Origin: Kribbella sp. CA-293567
GTDB lineage: Bacteria; Actinomycetota; Actinomycetes; Propionibacteriales; Kribbellaceae
Length of the DNA: 64,000 nt
NCBI RefSeq assembly: GCF_027627575.1
Contig: NZ_CP114065.1
Location: 4,774,001 to 4,838,000, forward strand
Direction of reading: 5' to 3'
Shown: positions 41,157 through 49,401 of the stretch, piece after piece
Position numbering within the stretch: position 1 is the first letter of the stretch
How the letters are laid out: each line of letters opens with the position of its first letter
Program-made: the position numbers and the translations under genes
The notes under the pieces: generated by a model
Databases searched by the model: none
What the model was told of the DNA's origin: nothing
What the model saw: only the letters and a program-made list of their open reading frames with translations

Positions 41157-42314
41157 TCAGTGAACGTCCAGCAGTTCCCGGAGCAGGCGGCCGGAGCGCG
41201 CCCAGGTCCACTGTGTTCGCACCCACGCGCGGCCGGCTTCACCCATGGCTCGGGCGCGCGCCGGGTCGGTGAGCAGTTCGGTGATGCGGAGCGCGGTGGC
41301 CACCGGGTTGTACGGGTCGACCAGATAGCCGGTCTCGCCGTGCTTCACGGTGTCGGGGGCGCCGCCCGAGTCGCCGACGACGACCGGCTTGCCGACCGCC
41401 GAGGCTTCCAGGGTGACGATGCCGAGAGCTTCGGGTTCGAGCCCGAAACGCCTGGTGCGGCAGGGCATCGCGAAGACATCCGCGGCATCGACATACGGCG
41501 GGATGTCCGCCCACGGCACGGCGCCGGTGAAGCGCACGGCGTGCGCCACTCCGGTCCGTCGAGCCAGTTCCTCCAGCCGGGCCCGGTCCGGCCCGCCACC
41601 GACGATCAGCAGCACAGCCTCCGGTACGACGGCCAGCACCCGCGGCCATCCCTGGATCAGCGTGTCCTGCCCCTTGCGCGCCACCAGCCGCGAAACGCAG
41701 GCCACCACCGGCACACCTTCGAGCCCGAGCCCCTTGCGTACCTGCTCTCCCCCGCAGTCCGGGAAGAACCTCGAGGTGTCGACGCCAGGTGTCAGCCGCC
41801 GCATCCGGGCCGCCGCTCCCGGCGAGAGCGCCGGCGCGATCTGCTTCTCGCACCAGCCCGACACCGACGTCAGGGTGTCGGCCGCGTCGCCGATCCGCCT
41901 CAACGCCTGACGCGTTCCCGGCGTACCGGCCCACCAGGTCTCGTGTCCGTGGGTCAGGGCAACGATCCGTCGCGCACCGGCCTCACGTAACGCCGGCCCC
42001 ATCAGCCCGAGCGGCGCCGCCGCGCCGAAGACAACCTGCTCCGCGCCGTACTCCCGCATCACCCGTACCGCGCTCCGGGTGACCCTTGCTGTCGGCAACA
42101 ACATGGGGGTCCGGTCCCGCACCACCGGGAACGGCAGGGCCGCGTCGTACTCCGCGGCCGCCGGCATCCGTGCCGTGAACACCACCACGTCGGGCAGCTC
42201 GTCGCACAACGACCGCACGAACGTCTCGATCCCGCCCTGCCGCGGCGGGAAGTCGTTGGTGACGACCAGCACCTGACCGGGGTGGTGGGGTGGGGTCGGA
42301 ATCGGCAGAGTCAC
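41157..42314 (-). CDS. pimB: PimB-type alpha-mannosyltransferase (GT4)
   Basis: GT-B glycosyltransferase of 385 aa that probably adds mannose from GDP-mannose to phosphatidylinositol mannosides. The N-terminus VLVVTNDFPPRQGGIETFVRSL is diagnostic of PimB-like enzymes. The C-terminal donor site has VSRLVARKGQDTLIQGW and the EX7E-type motif in PEALGIVTLEASAVGKPVVV. GTG 42314 overlaps the stop of the M48 gene in a GTGA motif, so translation is coupled; the open frame to 42359 is ignored. It belongs to a minus-strand envelope cluster running from the peptidase-MA gene to this one. Confidence 0.9.
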   Translation of the reverse strand: MTLPIPTPPHHPGQVLVVTNDFPPRQGGIETFVRSLCDELPDVVVFTARMPAAAEYDAALPFPVVRDRTPMLLPTARVTRSAVRVMREYGAEQVVFGAAAPLGLMGPALREAGARRIVALTHGHETWWAGTPGTRQALRRIGDAADTLTSVSGWCEKQIAPALSPGAAARMRRLTPGVDTSRFFPDCGGEQVRKGLGLEGVPVVACVSRLVARKGQDTLIQGWPRVLAVVPEAVLLIVGGGPDRARLEELARRTGVAHAVRFTGAVPWADIPPYVDAADVFAMPCRTRRFGLEPEALGIVTLEASAVGKPVVVGDSGGAPDTVKHGETGYLVDPYNPVATALRITELLTDPARARAMGEAGRAWVRTQWTWARSGRLLRELLDVH

Positions 42315-43555
42315 TTCCGGACCAGCGGCGGCACGGGATCGCCGTGCTCCAGTCCCCACGCGCGCGCCATCGCCATCCGCTCGGGTGGCGTCGGGTGGCT
42401 GGCGAACATCCAGTACCGCCAGCGGCTCGGCTCGAGCCCGGAGATGTTGCGCACGGACAGCCGGTGCTGCATCTCGACGAAGTCGCCGGGATCATCGGTC
42501 AGCCGCAGCGAGTGGTAGTCGGCGCGGGCCTCGATCTTGCGGCTGATCAGATTCTGCACCGGCGCGGCCAGCGTCGTACCGGCGACGATCAGTGCCAGCA
42601 ACAACGCCGTACTGCGCGGATCCGCCATCCGGGCTCCCACCAGCAACCGCAGCAGCACGATCGCGAACGCCGAGCCGAGCGCACCCACCAGAGTGCCGTG
42701 CAGCACGTCGTCCTCAGCCGCGTGACCCAGCTCGTGCGCGACCACCAGCCGCACCTGCTGCGGCGTCGCGCCCGACAACAGTGTGTCGTAGACGACCAGC
42801 CGCCTGGTCGAGCCGAATCCGGACACATAGGCGTTCAGCGCGGTCGTCCGCTTGGAAGCGTCGGCGACCAGCACGTCCCGTACCGGTACGCCGTCCTGGC
42901 GCGCGAGCTCCATGAACTCGTCGCGCTGCGCCCCGGCCGGCATCGAGGTGAAGTCGTTGAAGCGCGGCTCGACCAGCACCGGATAGGCGAAGGAGACGCC
43001 GAGCACCAGCACGGCACAGGCGATCGCGGCAGGTGCCCACCACCAGGTGCGCCATCGCTTGGCCAGGGCAACGAGTCCGAGACTGATGGCCACCAGCGCC
43101 GCCGACATCAGCAGCCAGTTCACCGCGCGGTCGCGCAACCACAGGTCCCACGCTTCGGTCGACAGCCCGTACTTCCGGGTGACGCGTTCGGCCATCACGT
43201 CCGTCGGCAGGGTGACCAGGCCGGCGAGCAGACCGAGGCCGAGCACCACCACCGGAACGGCCAGCCACCAGTGGCGGATCCGCGTCACGGCGTACAGGCG
43301 GCGGCCGAGGGGGCTGAAGCCGATCGCCAGCGGGACCAGCAGCGAGAGCACCCAGGAGGTCGTTGACCAAGGCAACAACTCGCTCCGGAACCGTTGCTGG
43401 CGGTCGATCTCGGCCGCGGTGAAGTCGAGCGCGGCGTCGGGTTCCGGCAGGTCGATCAGGTGCCAGGGCGTGGTCGCGACGATCACCGCGACGAGAGCGG
43501 CGGCGAGCAGCAGGGCGGCTCCGCGCGGGGCCCATCGGGTGGCCCGCTCAGACAC
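42311..43555 (-). CDS. M48 family membrane metalloprotease (Ste24-like)
   Basis: Integral membrane zinc protease of 414 aa. About six hydrophobic segments surround the catalytic site: HELGH lies near residue 280 in VVAHELGHAAEDD, and the third zinc ligand is likely the Glu in KIEARADYHSLRL near 352. NAYVSGFGSTRRLVVYDTLL before the HExxH motif is typical of the Ste24/HtpX group, which removes or cleaves membrane or prenylated proteins. It overlaps its upstream neighbour by 8 bases and pimB downstream by 4. Confidence 0.92.
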   Translation of the reverse strand: MSERATRWAPRGAALLLAAALVAVIVATTPWHLIDLPEPDAALDFTAAEIDRQQRFRSELLPWSTTSWVLSLLVPLAIGFSPLGRRLYAVTRIRHWWLAVPVVVLGLGLLAGLVTLPTDVMAERVTRKYGLSTEAWDLWLRDRAVNWLLMSAALVAISLGLVALAKRWRTWWWAPAAIACAVLVLGVSFAYPVLVEPRFNDFTSMPAGAQRDEFMELARQDGVPVRDVLVADASKRTTALNAYVSGFGSTRRLVVYDTLLSGATPQQVRLVVAHELGHAAEDDVLHGTLVGALGSAFAIVLLRLLVGARMADPRSTALLLALIVAGTTLAAPVQNLISRKIEARADYHSLRLTDDPGDFVEMQHRLSVRNISGLEPSRWRYWMFASHPTPPERMAMARAWGLEHGDPVPPLVRK

Positions 43556-45077
43556 CGGCGAGCCTCTTCAGGTACCGCTGCCAGTCGGCGGTGAACTCCT
43601 GCTCGGTGGTCCCGAGCACGGTACGGAACGCGTCGGCCAGCCCGGTCGGGCTCTTCGACGCGTGCACGGCCCGGTAGAACTTCACCAGCTTGGCTTGCCC
43701 TTCCCGCTCCTCGATCAGCCGGCAGGCCAGCCAGCCGGACTCGTAGGCCAGGGGCAGTTCGGCCGACGAGGCGGCGAACGCTTCCGCGGTGGGCAGCGTC
43801 TTCGGCACCTTGCCGGCCCGGACCGCCTTGAACAGCTCCTTCGCCGCCGATTCGTCCTGGACGGACACGGCGGTGAAGGCGACGTAGTCGGCGAAACCCT
43901 CGGCCAGCCACAACGGCACCGGGGAGGCGGTCGCGTTGGAGGCCACGTGGGTGGTCTCGTGGGTCAGCACGATCCGGCGGCCCTGCTTGCCGAGCTCCTC
44001 GAACAGCTTCGGGTTGGCGACCACCCGCAACGGCGCACCGGCCATCGGGGTGTCCAGCTCGGCCATCGTGACCGCGGCGATCTGCGAGTAGGTGCCGGGC
44101 TGGGCGCCGAGCACGAACTCCATCTCGGACTGCTTGGCGGGCAGGTAGACGACCGCCTTCTGCTTCCAGTTCTTGCCCCAGACCTTGGTCACCGACTCGA
44201 CCGCTCGATCCGTCACGGTCGAGTAGTCGTCGGCGTCGGCCTGCGAGTCCAGGCTGATCACCAGGCTGTGCTCGGCCTTGGCGACCTCGATCCCGCCGAG
44301 CGCCCAGATCGGCCGCCGCTGACCGGCCACGAAACGCTCGCTGAAGGACGCCGCGTACGTCGTACCGTCGCGGGTGACGAAGGTCACCGGCAGGGTCTCC
44401 CGGGCCGGTTTGGCGTCGAAGCCGGTGAGCTGCCAGGACACCTCGACCTGCGCGAGCCAGGACTCGGTGCCGCCCAGCTCGGCCTGCCGGTCCGGGGCCA
44501 GCGCGCCGGTGTCGTCACTGACGTAGCGCAGCTTGAAGGCGGCCAGCGGCAACTTGCCGAGATTGCTGTAGATGGTCCGCGCCTGCCCGTCGAACGCGGT
44601 GGCCTTCGGGTCGATCGTCTCCAGGAAGCTCGACTTGCGCTCGTCCTGGATCGCGTCGGCCATCCGCTGCAGCACGGCCTGGCCCTCGGCGGCCCGGCGG
44701 ACGCCTTCGGCGGCCTCGTCGGGGGTCGTCTTGTCAGCGGCCGGCGTCTGCGCACTGTTGGTGGGGGCGTTGGGGTCCGGTGGCGCGTCCGCGATCTTGC
44801 GCAGACCGGCGAAACCGGCGGCGCCGACCAGACAGACTGCGAGACCGAGCGCGACCCTTCGGACGATCGGCCCGTGCCCGGACGTCCAGGTGTGCACCGC
44901 CTGGATCGCGGTCGGGCGGCCCGGCCCTTCCCCGACGGCGTGCTGCGCCGGGATCTGGATCGTCGTCTGCTCCGATGGCGAGACCCGCTCCTCGCCGTCC
45001 CCCGGTGGCAGCGTGCCGCCGCGTTCGTCGACCACCTCGGCCCCTCGCTGCTCGCCTGCCCCAGTCAGGGGAGTCAC
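43548..45077 (-). CDS. Membrane-anchored peptidase-MA-like metalloprotease
   Basis: Protein of 509 aa with a disordered N-terminal cytoplasmic part, one membrane anchor at about residues 73-92 (RRVALGLAVCLVGAAGFAG) and a large extracytoplasmic domain. The motif LTHETTHVASNAT contains HExxH, and LAEGFADYVAF 20-odd residues later supplies the third ligand Glu of a gluzincin, as in peptidase_MA-type proteins. Residues before it resemble an NTF2-like or lipoprotein domain. GTG 45077 follows GGGAGGCACCTGAA. It is coupled to the M48 protease by an 8-base overlap, so the two proteases may act together at the envelope. Confidence 0.82.
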   Translation of the reverse strand: MTPLTGAGEQRGAEVVDERGGTLPPGDGEERVSPSEQTTIQIPAQHAVGEGPGRPTAIQAVHTWTSGHGPIVRRVALGLAVCLVGAAGFAGLRKIADAPPDPNAPTNSAQTPAADKTTPDEAAEGVRRAAEGQAVLQRMADAIQDERKSSFLETIDPKATAFDGQARTIYSNLGKLPLAAFKLRYVSDDTGALAPDRQAELGGTESWLAQVEVSWQLTGFDAKPARETLPVTFVTRDGTTYAASFSERFVAGQRRPIWALGGIEVAKAEHSLVISLDSQADADDYSTVTDRAVESVTKVWGKNWKQKAVVYLPAKQSEMEFVLGAQPGTYSQIAAVTMAELDTPMAGAPLRVVANPKLFEELGKQGRRIVLTHETTHVASNATASPVPLWLAEGFADYVAFTAVSVQDESAAKELFKAVRAGKVPKTLPTAEAFAASSAELPLAYESGWLACRLIEEREGQAKLVKFYRAVHASKSPTGLADAFRTVLGTTEQEFTADWQRYLKRLAGV

Positions 45078-45133
45078 TTCAGGTGCCTCCCGGGACAGTG
45101 AAGCATGGGCGTGGGCAAGGACAACAAACGAAC

Positions 45134-45164
45134 CGGCTCCGAGGGGCTGTTCCCCTCGGAGCCG
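45134..45164 (-). terminator. Intrinsic terminator after the NlpC/P60 gene
   Basis: A perfect 13-bp stem (cggctccgagggg and its complement) with a 5-base loop is followed on the minus strand by a U-rich tail (GGTTCGTTTGTTG). It lies 23 bases after the NlpC/P60 stop. Confidence 0.85.
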
Positions 45165-45186
45165 TCGATCATGCGTCGAAGTGGGC

Positions 45187-46266
45187 TCAGCCCGGACGGA
45201 CCGCGCCGACGTAGCCGCTCATGTAGTCGAGGTCGTCGGTCTTGACCGGACGGCTCGGGTTCGGCGCGTGCACCATCCGGCCGTTGCCGATGTACATCCC
45301 GACGTGGCTGATCGACGGGCTGCCGTAGAAGACCAGGTCGCCCGGCTTGAGGTCGCTCCGGCTGACCTTGCGGCCCTCGGAGTACTGCGCCTTGGAGGAG
45401 TGCGACAGCGAGACGCCGGCCTTGCCCCAGGCGTACATCGTCAGGCCGGAGCAGTCGAACCGGTCCGGACCGGTGGCGCCCCAGACGTACTTGTCGCCGA
45501 GCTGCGCCATCGCGGCGCTGACCGCGGCCCCCGCACGGCCGTTGGCCGGGACCGGGGCGTCGTTCTCGGGCTCCTCCTTCTCCTCGGAGGTGCGGTCGCC
45601 GTCGCGGGTCGGACGCTCCGCGCGGGCTTCCTCTTCTTCCTGCTCGTTCTCGGCCTGGATCCGGGCCCGCTCGGAGTCGGTCAGCTTGTCGAGGACCTTC
45701 TCGGCGGCGTCGACGTTGGCCTGCAGTTGCTTCTTCAGGGCGTCCTGCTTGCCCTGCACGGCCTGCAGCGCGGCGAGCTCGCTCTGCTCGCTGGCCTGCA
45801 GGTCGGTGAGCTTGCCCTGCGCGGACTGGAACCGGCGCAGTGCCGAGTTCTGCTGGCCGGCGAACGCCTGCGCGGTGGAGGCCTGGCTGAGGAACTGGTC
45901 GGGGTTCGTCGACAGCAGCAACTGCGCCGTCGTCGTCATCCCGGAGGTCTGGTAGCCGGCCACCGCGAGCGAACCGATCTGCTTCTTCACGCCGTCGACC
46001 TGGGCCTGCTGCTTGGCGATCCCGGCCTGCAGGGCCTTGACCCGCAACTGCGACGCGGTGATCTGGCCGCGGAGGTCGTTGGCCGCCTCACCGGCGGCTG
46101 CCGCCTTCGTGTGCAGCGCGGCCACCTGGGCCTTCGCCTGCGCCAGTGTCGGTTTCGGATCCGCGTCCGCCCCGGTCTGGATGAAGATCACTCCAGCGAC
46201 GACGGCGGTGGAGGTGATGGCGGCGAGGGCAATTCCCTTGAAGCGCTTCGTGCGGCCGATGGACAC
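45187..46266 (-). CDS. Secreted NlpC/P60 peptidoglycan endopeptidase (RipA/CwlO-like)
   Basis: Cell-wall hydrolase of 359 aa that cleaves within peptide stems during growth and division. A signal peptide at about 1-33 is followed by a long coiled coil (about 40-205), an acidic low-complexity hinge, and a C-terminal NlpC/P60 domain. The catalytic Cys is in FDCSGLTMYAWG, a conserved His in SPSISHVGMYIGNGRMVHAP, and the second His in the same segment. The coiled coil probably docks an activator such as FtsEX, by analogy with RipC/CwlO. GTG start. GTNAC repeats upstream suggest MtrA control. Confidence 0.93.
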   Translation of the reverse strand: MSIGRTKRFKGIALAAITSTAVVAGVIFIQTGADADPKPTLAQAKAQVAALHTKAAAAGEAANDLRGQITASQLRVKALQAGIAKQQAQVDGVKKQIGSLAVAGYQTSGMTTTAQLLLSTNPDQFLSQASTAQAFAGQQNSALRRFQSAQGKLTDLQASEQSELAALQAVQGKQDALKKQLQANVDAAEKVLDKLTDSERARIQAENEQEEEEARAERPTRDGDRTSEEKEEPENDAPVPANGRAGAAVSAAMAQLGDKYVWGATGPDRFDCSGLTMYAWGKAGVSLSHSSKAQYSEGRKVSRSDLKPGDLVFYGSPSISHVGMYIGNGRMVHAPNPSRPVKTDDLDYMSGYVGAVRPG

Positions 46267-46402
46267 AGCCCGGTCGGTCCCTTCCTCTGCTCGATGCCGT
46301 CCCCGTCAACCCACTGGTCGGTTCGACCGGTCGGTCACCCCTCGGCGCTGAATCTTCGCTGCCCGCCCGGTCTGGTCGACCGACACTGTGAGGCAACGAG
46401 GG

Positions 46403-46427
46403 GTAACAGTAGTAACCGATTCGTGAC
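46403..46427. promoter_or_regulatory. GTNAC repeat cluster, candidate MtrA box
   Basis: gtaac (46403-46407), gtaac (46412-46416) and gtgac (46423-46427) lie in one orientation with starts 9 and 11 bases apart. They lie about 140-160 bases upstream of the NlpC/P60 start. Direct GTNAC repeats at an 11-bp period resemble sites reported for MtrA, which controls cell-wall hydrolase genes in actinobacteria. Confidence 0.45.
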
Positions 46428-46641
46428 CGGTGCAATCCGCCCCTCTGGTTTGATCCAAACTTAACGTCGGGAAAAGCCTTGCTCGACCGCGACGCAGCGT
46501 GATCACGCCTTCTGCAGCAGCGTTCGTCCCGACACTGCTGACAGGCGTCGCGAAGCGGCCGCCCTGCTCGTTGCGTGCCCCCATGATGGCCGTCGGTCAC
46601 TAGGATGGTGGTCCATACCAGGACGTCGCCGCCCGCGAAGG
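46428..46641. other. Remainder of the 375-base gap before the STAND regulator
   Basis: The gap at 46267-46641 contains the GTNAC cluster, a small palindrome gtttg-atc-caaac (46448-46460), and TAGGAT at 46601-46606, a possible -10 for the plus-strand regulator. No reading frame here looks coding. A c-di-AMP riboswitch was looked for and not found. Confidence 0.4.
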
Positions 46642-48894
46642 ATGGAATTGACCGAGATCGGCCAACAGTTGCGTGCGCTTCGCCGGCGGACCGGACTGAC
46701 CCAGGAAGAGCTGGCCGAGCGCTCGTCGCTGTCCGAGCGGTCGCTGCGCGATCTCGAGTCGGGACGGGTCCAGAAGCCGCGAGCGAAGTCGATCCGGCTG
46801 ATCGCGAGCGCGCTGGAGCTGTCCGACGAAGAGACGCGGCAGTTGCTCGCGCTGATCGCTGACACGACTCCCCCGCCTGCGGTCGCCAAACCGCAGCCCA
46901 CCAGGCTGCAGCAGCTTCCCGCCGCCGACGTGCACTTCACCGGCCGGTTCGCGGAACTGCGCGAGCTCGACGAGCTGGTCTCGGACCGTCCACCGGCCCG
47001 CATCGTCACCATCACCGCCATCGGCGGGAGCGGCAAGACCGCGTTGGCAGTGCACTGGGCCCATGGCGCGGCGGCTCGCTTCCCGGACGGCCAGCTGTAT
47101 GTCGATCTGCACGGCTTCACTCCCGGCCAGACACCCCTTGATCCTGCTGAGGCGCTGGGGCGGCTGCTGACCGCACTCGATATCCCACCGGGCGATCAGC
47201 CGACCGCAGTGGAAGAACGCGCGGCCCTGTTCCGCTCGCAGATCGCGGATCGCCGCCTGCTTCTCCTGCTCGACAACGCCGCGACGGCCGAGCAGGTCAG
47301 GCCGCTGCTCCCTGGTACGCCGACCTGCGCCACCATCATCACCAGTCGCGAGCGGTTGGCCGGGCTGATCGTCCGCGACGGAGCCCGCCCGTTGTTGCTG
47401 GACGCGATGACGGTGTCCGAGGCCGGAGAGCTGCTCAGAGGCATCGTCGGGCCGGCCCAGGTCGACGGGGACCGCGGAGCGGCCGGGGAGATCATCGAGC
47501 TGTGCAGCCGGCTGCCGCTGGCGATCCGGGTGGTCGGCGCGGGGATCGCGCTCGGCGACCAACGGACCCTGCGTGAAGCCGCGGACGCCCTAGCAGCACC
47601 AGACCGCCTCGAACGTCTTTCGCTGCCTGACGACCCGGTCGCCTCGGTGCTTCCGGCCTTCCAGGTCTCCTACGACCGGCTCCCCGCCGACCTCAAGCTG
47701 CTGTTCGGCCGGCTCGGCCTGCTCCCCGGTACGACGTTCGGTCCGAACGTCGTCGCCTCCCTGATGGCTTCGGACGGTCCGGTCACCGAAGGGATGCTGC
47801 AACGGCTCGTCGCGCTCAACCTGGTACAGCCGCGCGGCGCCGGCCGCTTCGGCCTGCACGACCTGGTCAAGCTGTTCGCCCAGCGATGCTCCGGGCCGGA
47901 CGAACCGGCTCTGCGGCGCTCCCTCGACTACTACCTGCAGGCCGCCGACGCCGCGAACCACTGTCTGCGGCCGTCGCGGGTCCGCACTTCGATCGACCCG
48001 CCGCTCGACGGCGTCGTGACCGAGACGTTCGGCTCCGCGGAAGCGGCCGGGCAGTGGTGCGCGGACGAGCTGACGAACCTCGCGAACGCCGTCGACCTGG
48101 CGATCAGCTCGGGTCAGTACGGGTTCGCGGCGCAGCTGCCGACGAGCATGATCGACTTCTTCGCCAGCCGGAAGGTGTGGCCGGTCTGGCTGGCGACCCA
48201 TCAGCTCGGGCTGGTGGCCGCCGATCTGCTCGGCGACCAGGAACGGGAAGGAATTCTGCGCTGCGGGATCGGTGTGGCCTACCGCGAACTGCGCGAGTTC
48301 GAGCTGGCCCAGCAGTACCTCGAGGCCGCCGCCGCGATCGCCCGTGAGGGCAACCACCGGCTGCCGCTCGCCCGGGCCCTGAGCACGCTCGGCATCCTTG
48401 CGGCGGATCGCGGCCAGGACGAGCTGGCCGTCGAGTACTACGCGGAATGCGCCCGGATCGCCGAGGAGGACGGCGACGAGTACGGTGCGATGCTCGCGCT
48501 GCTGAACGCCGGTTTCCTGCACCTCCGCAGCGAGCACCTCGATCGGGCGAGGAACGCGTTCGAACAGGTCCTGCCGATGGGCCGCCGGCTCCAGGCCGCC
48601 GAGGTCGAGACGGCCTGCATGGGTGCCCTGGCCGAGATCCTGCGGCTCAGCGGCGAGCCCGCCCAGGCGCTCGATCTGTTCCGCGAGAGCGCTGCGCTGG
48701 CGGAGCGGACCAACAACCCGAACGGCCAGATCAGCGGCCACGAGGCTGCCGCCAGGACGCTGGTACAGCTCGGCCGGATCCCCGAAGCGAGATCGGCCTA
48801 CCTGTCGGCTCTGCAGATCGCCGAGGACCTCGGCGATCCTCGCCGGCTCGACCTCCAGACAGCTCTCGATCAGTTGGCGCAGGCCGGGCCCTGA
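46642..48894 (+). CDS. STAND regulator: XRE helix-turn-helix, NB-ARC ATPase, TPR repeats
   Basis: Large regulator of 750 aa. An XRE helix-turn-helix occupies residues about 5-65 (LRRRTGLTQEELAERSSLSERSLRDLE). An NB-ARC domain follows from about 95, with P-loop TAIGGSGKTALAVHWAH near 130 and Walker B RRLLLLLDNAATAEQV near 205. The C-terminal half (about 420-750) is made of TPR repeats such as LARALSTLGILAADRGQDELAVEYYAECA. The layout matches AfsR/GutR-like STAND regulators of actinomycetes, which oligomerise on ligand binding. Target genes are unknown. TTG 46648 after GAAGGATGGAA is an alternative start. Confidence 0.92.
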   Translation: MELTEIGQQLRALRRRTGLTQEELAERSSLSERSLRDLESGRVQKPRAKSIRLIASALELSDEETRQLLALIADTTPPPAVAKPQPTRLQQLPAADVHFTGRFAELRELDELVSDRPPARIVTITAIGGSGKTALAVHWAHGAAARFPDGQLYVDLHGFTPGQTPLDPAEALGRLLTALDIPPGDQPTAVEERAALFRSQIADRRLLLLLDNAATAEQVRPLLPGTPTCATIITSRERLAGLIVRDGARPLLLDAMTVSEAGELLRGIVGPAQVDGDRGAAGEIIELCSRLPLAIRVVGAGIALGDQRTLREAADALAAPDRLERLSLPDDPVASVLPAFQVSYDRLPADLKLLFGRLGLLPGTTFGPNVVASLMASDGPVTEGMLQRLVALNLVQPRGAGRFGLHDLVKLFAQRCSGPDEPALRRSLDYYLQAADAANHCLRPSRVRTSIDPPLDGVVTETFGSAEAAGQWCADELTNLANAVDLAISSGQYGFAAQLPTSMIDFFASRKVWPVWLATHQLGLVAADLLGDQEREGILRCGIGVAYRELREFELAQQYLEAAAAIAREGNHRLPLARALSTLGILAADRGQDELAVEYYAECARIAEEDGDEYGAMLALLNAGFLHLRSEHLDRARNAFEQVLPMGRRLQAAEVETACMGALAEILRLSGEPAQALDLFRESAALAERTNNPNGQISGHEAAARTLVQLGRIPEARSAYLSALQIAEDLGDPRRLDLQTALDQLAQAGP

Positions 48895-49057
48895 CTGGTT
48901 CCGGCCGTCAGTGGCCACTCAGGCGTCCCCAGCTCGTGTCCCGCATCGTCGTCTCCCCGGTCGATGTTCACTGACTCAGGAAGAAGCTATGAGGGCGCGA
49001 CTGTGCGTAACAGGCGGATGACCGGCAGTTCTCAGGCAGTCGGGGTCGGTCTGCCGG

Positions 49058-49297
49058 TCAGGCCGAACCGGCAGCGGCTTGTGGACCCGTCCGGTCCCGC
49101 GGATCGACGCTGTCCACGGCGTGCACCAGCCGCAGCGGCGGCACCAGACCGGACTGGGCCAGTACGCCGAGCGCGGCCAGCTCTTCGTCGTCCACGCGCA
49201 GCGAACTCTGCTCGGGCGGCATCCCGAGCACCACGCTGACCACGCAGTCGCCGCAGCCGGGACCTCTCATCACACACGCGTCGCAGTCGATCAGCAC
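49058..49297 (-). CDS. Small Cys-rich conserved protein
   Basis: Protein of 79 aa with a paired-cysteine N-terminus: CDACVMRGPGCGDC gives two CxxC pairs suited to zinc or an iron-sulfur site. The rest contains VVSVVLGMPPEQSSLRVDDEELAALGVLAQSGLVPPLRL, a conserved actinobacterial pattern of unknown function often found near the NlpC/P60 gene. GTG 49297 follows TTGGAGGACGTT; the longer frame to 49393 reads through intergenic structure. It may be the last gene of a unit with the NYN-protein gene upstream. Confidence 0.75.
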   Translation of the reverse strand: MLIDCDACVMRGPGCGDCVVSVVLGMPPEQSSLRVDDEELAALGVLAQSGLVPPLRLVHAVDSVDPRDRTGPQAAAGSA

Positions 49298-49363
49298 AAC
49301 GTCCTCCAAGGTGGGGAAGCACCCGGACTTGCATCCGGCTGAGAAGGACGCTAGAGAACCCCA

Positions 49364-49380
49364 CCGACAGTTTCCGTCGG
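49364..49380 (-). terminator. Small hairpin after the NYN gene
   Basis: ccgac and gtcgg arms with a 7-base loop lie 22 bases past the NYN-gene stop on the minus strand, followed by a short mixed G/U tail. It would be a weak terminator. Confidence 0.35.
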
Positions 49381-49401
49381 CAGGCCGGACCACGGCCCGG
49401 T

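Noticed and set aside
46267..46460. c-di-AMP (ydaO) riboswitch expected upstream of NlpC/P60 genes
   Set aside because: The conserved ydaO blocks, such as the CCGAACCCGUCAGCUAAC-type segment, are not present.
48989..49021. Ten-codon ORF with a good ribosome-binding site after the STAND regulator, resembling a Cys-type leader peptide
   Set aside because: No gene follows on the plus strand, so there is nothing for it to control.
49311..49364. tRNA-like fold (gtgggg/ccccac outer stem with a T-arm-like hairpin) between the NYN and Cys-rich genes
   Set aside because: Only 54 bases long with no anticodon arm or D arm; more likely leader or terminator structure.
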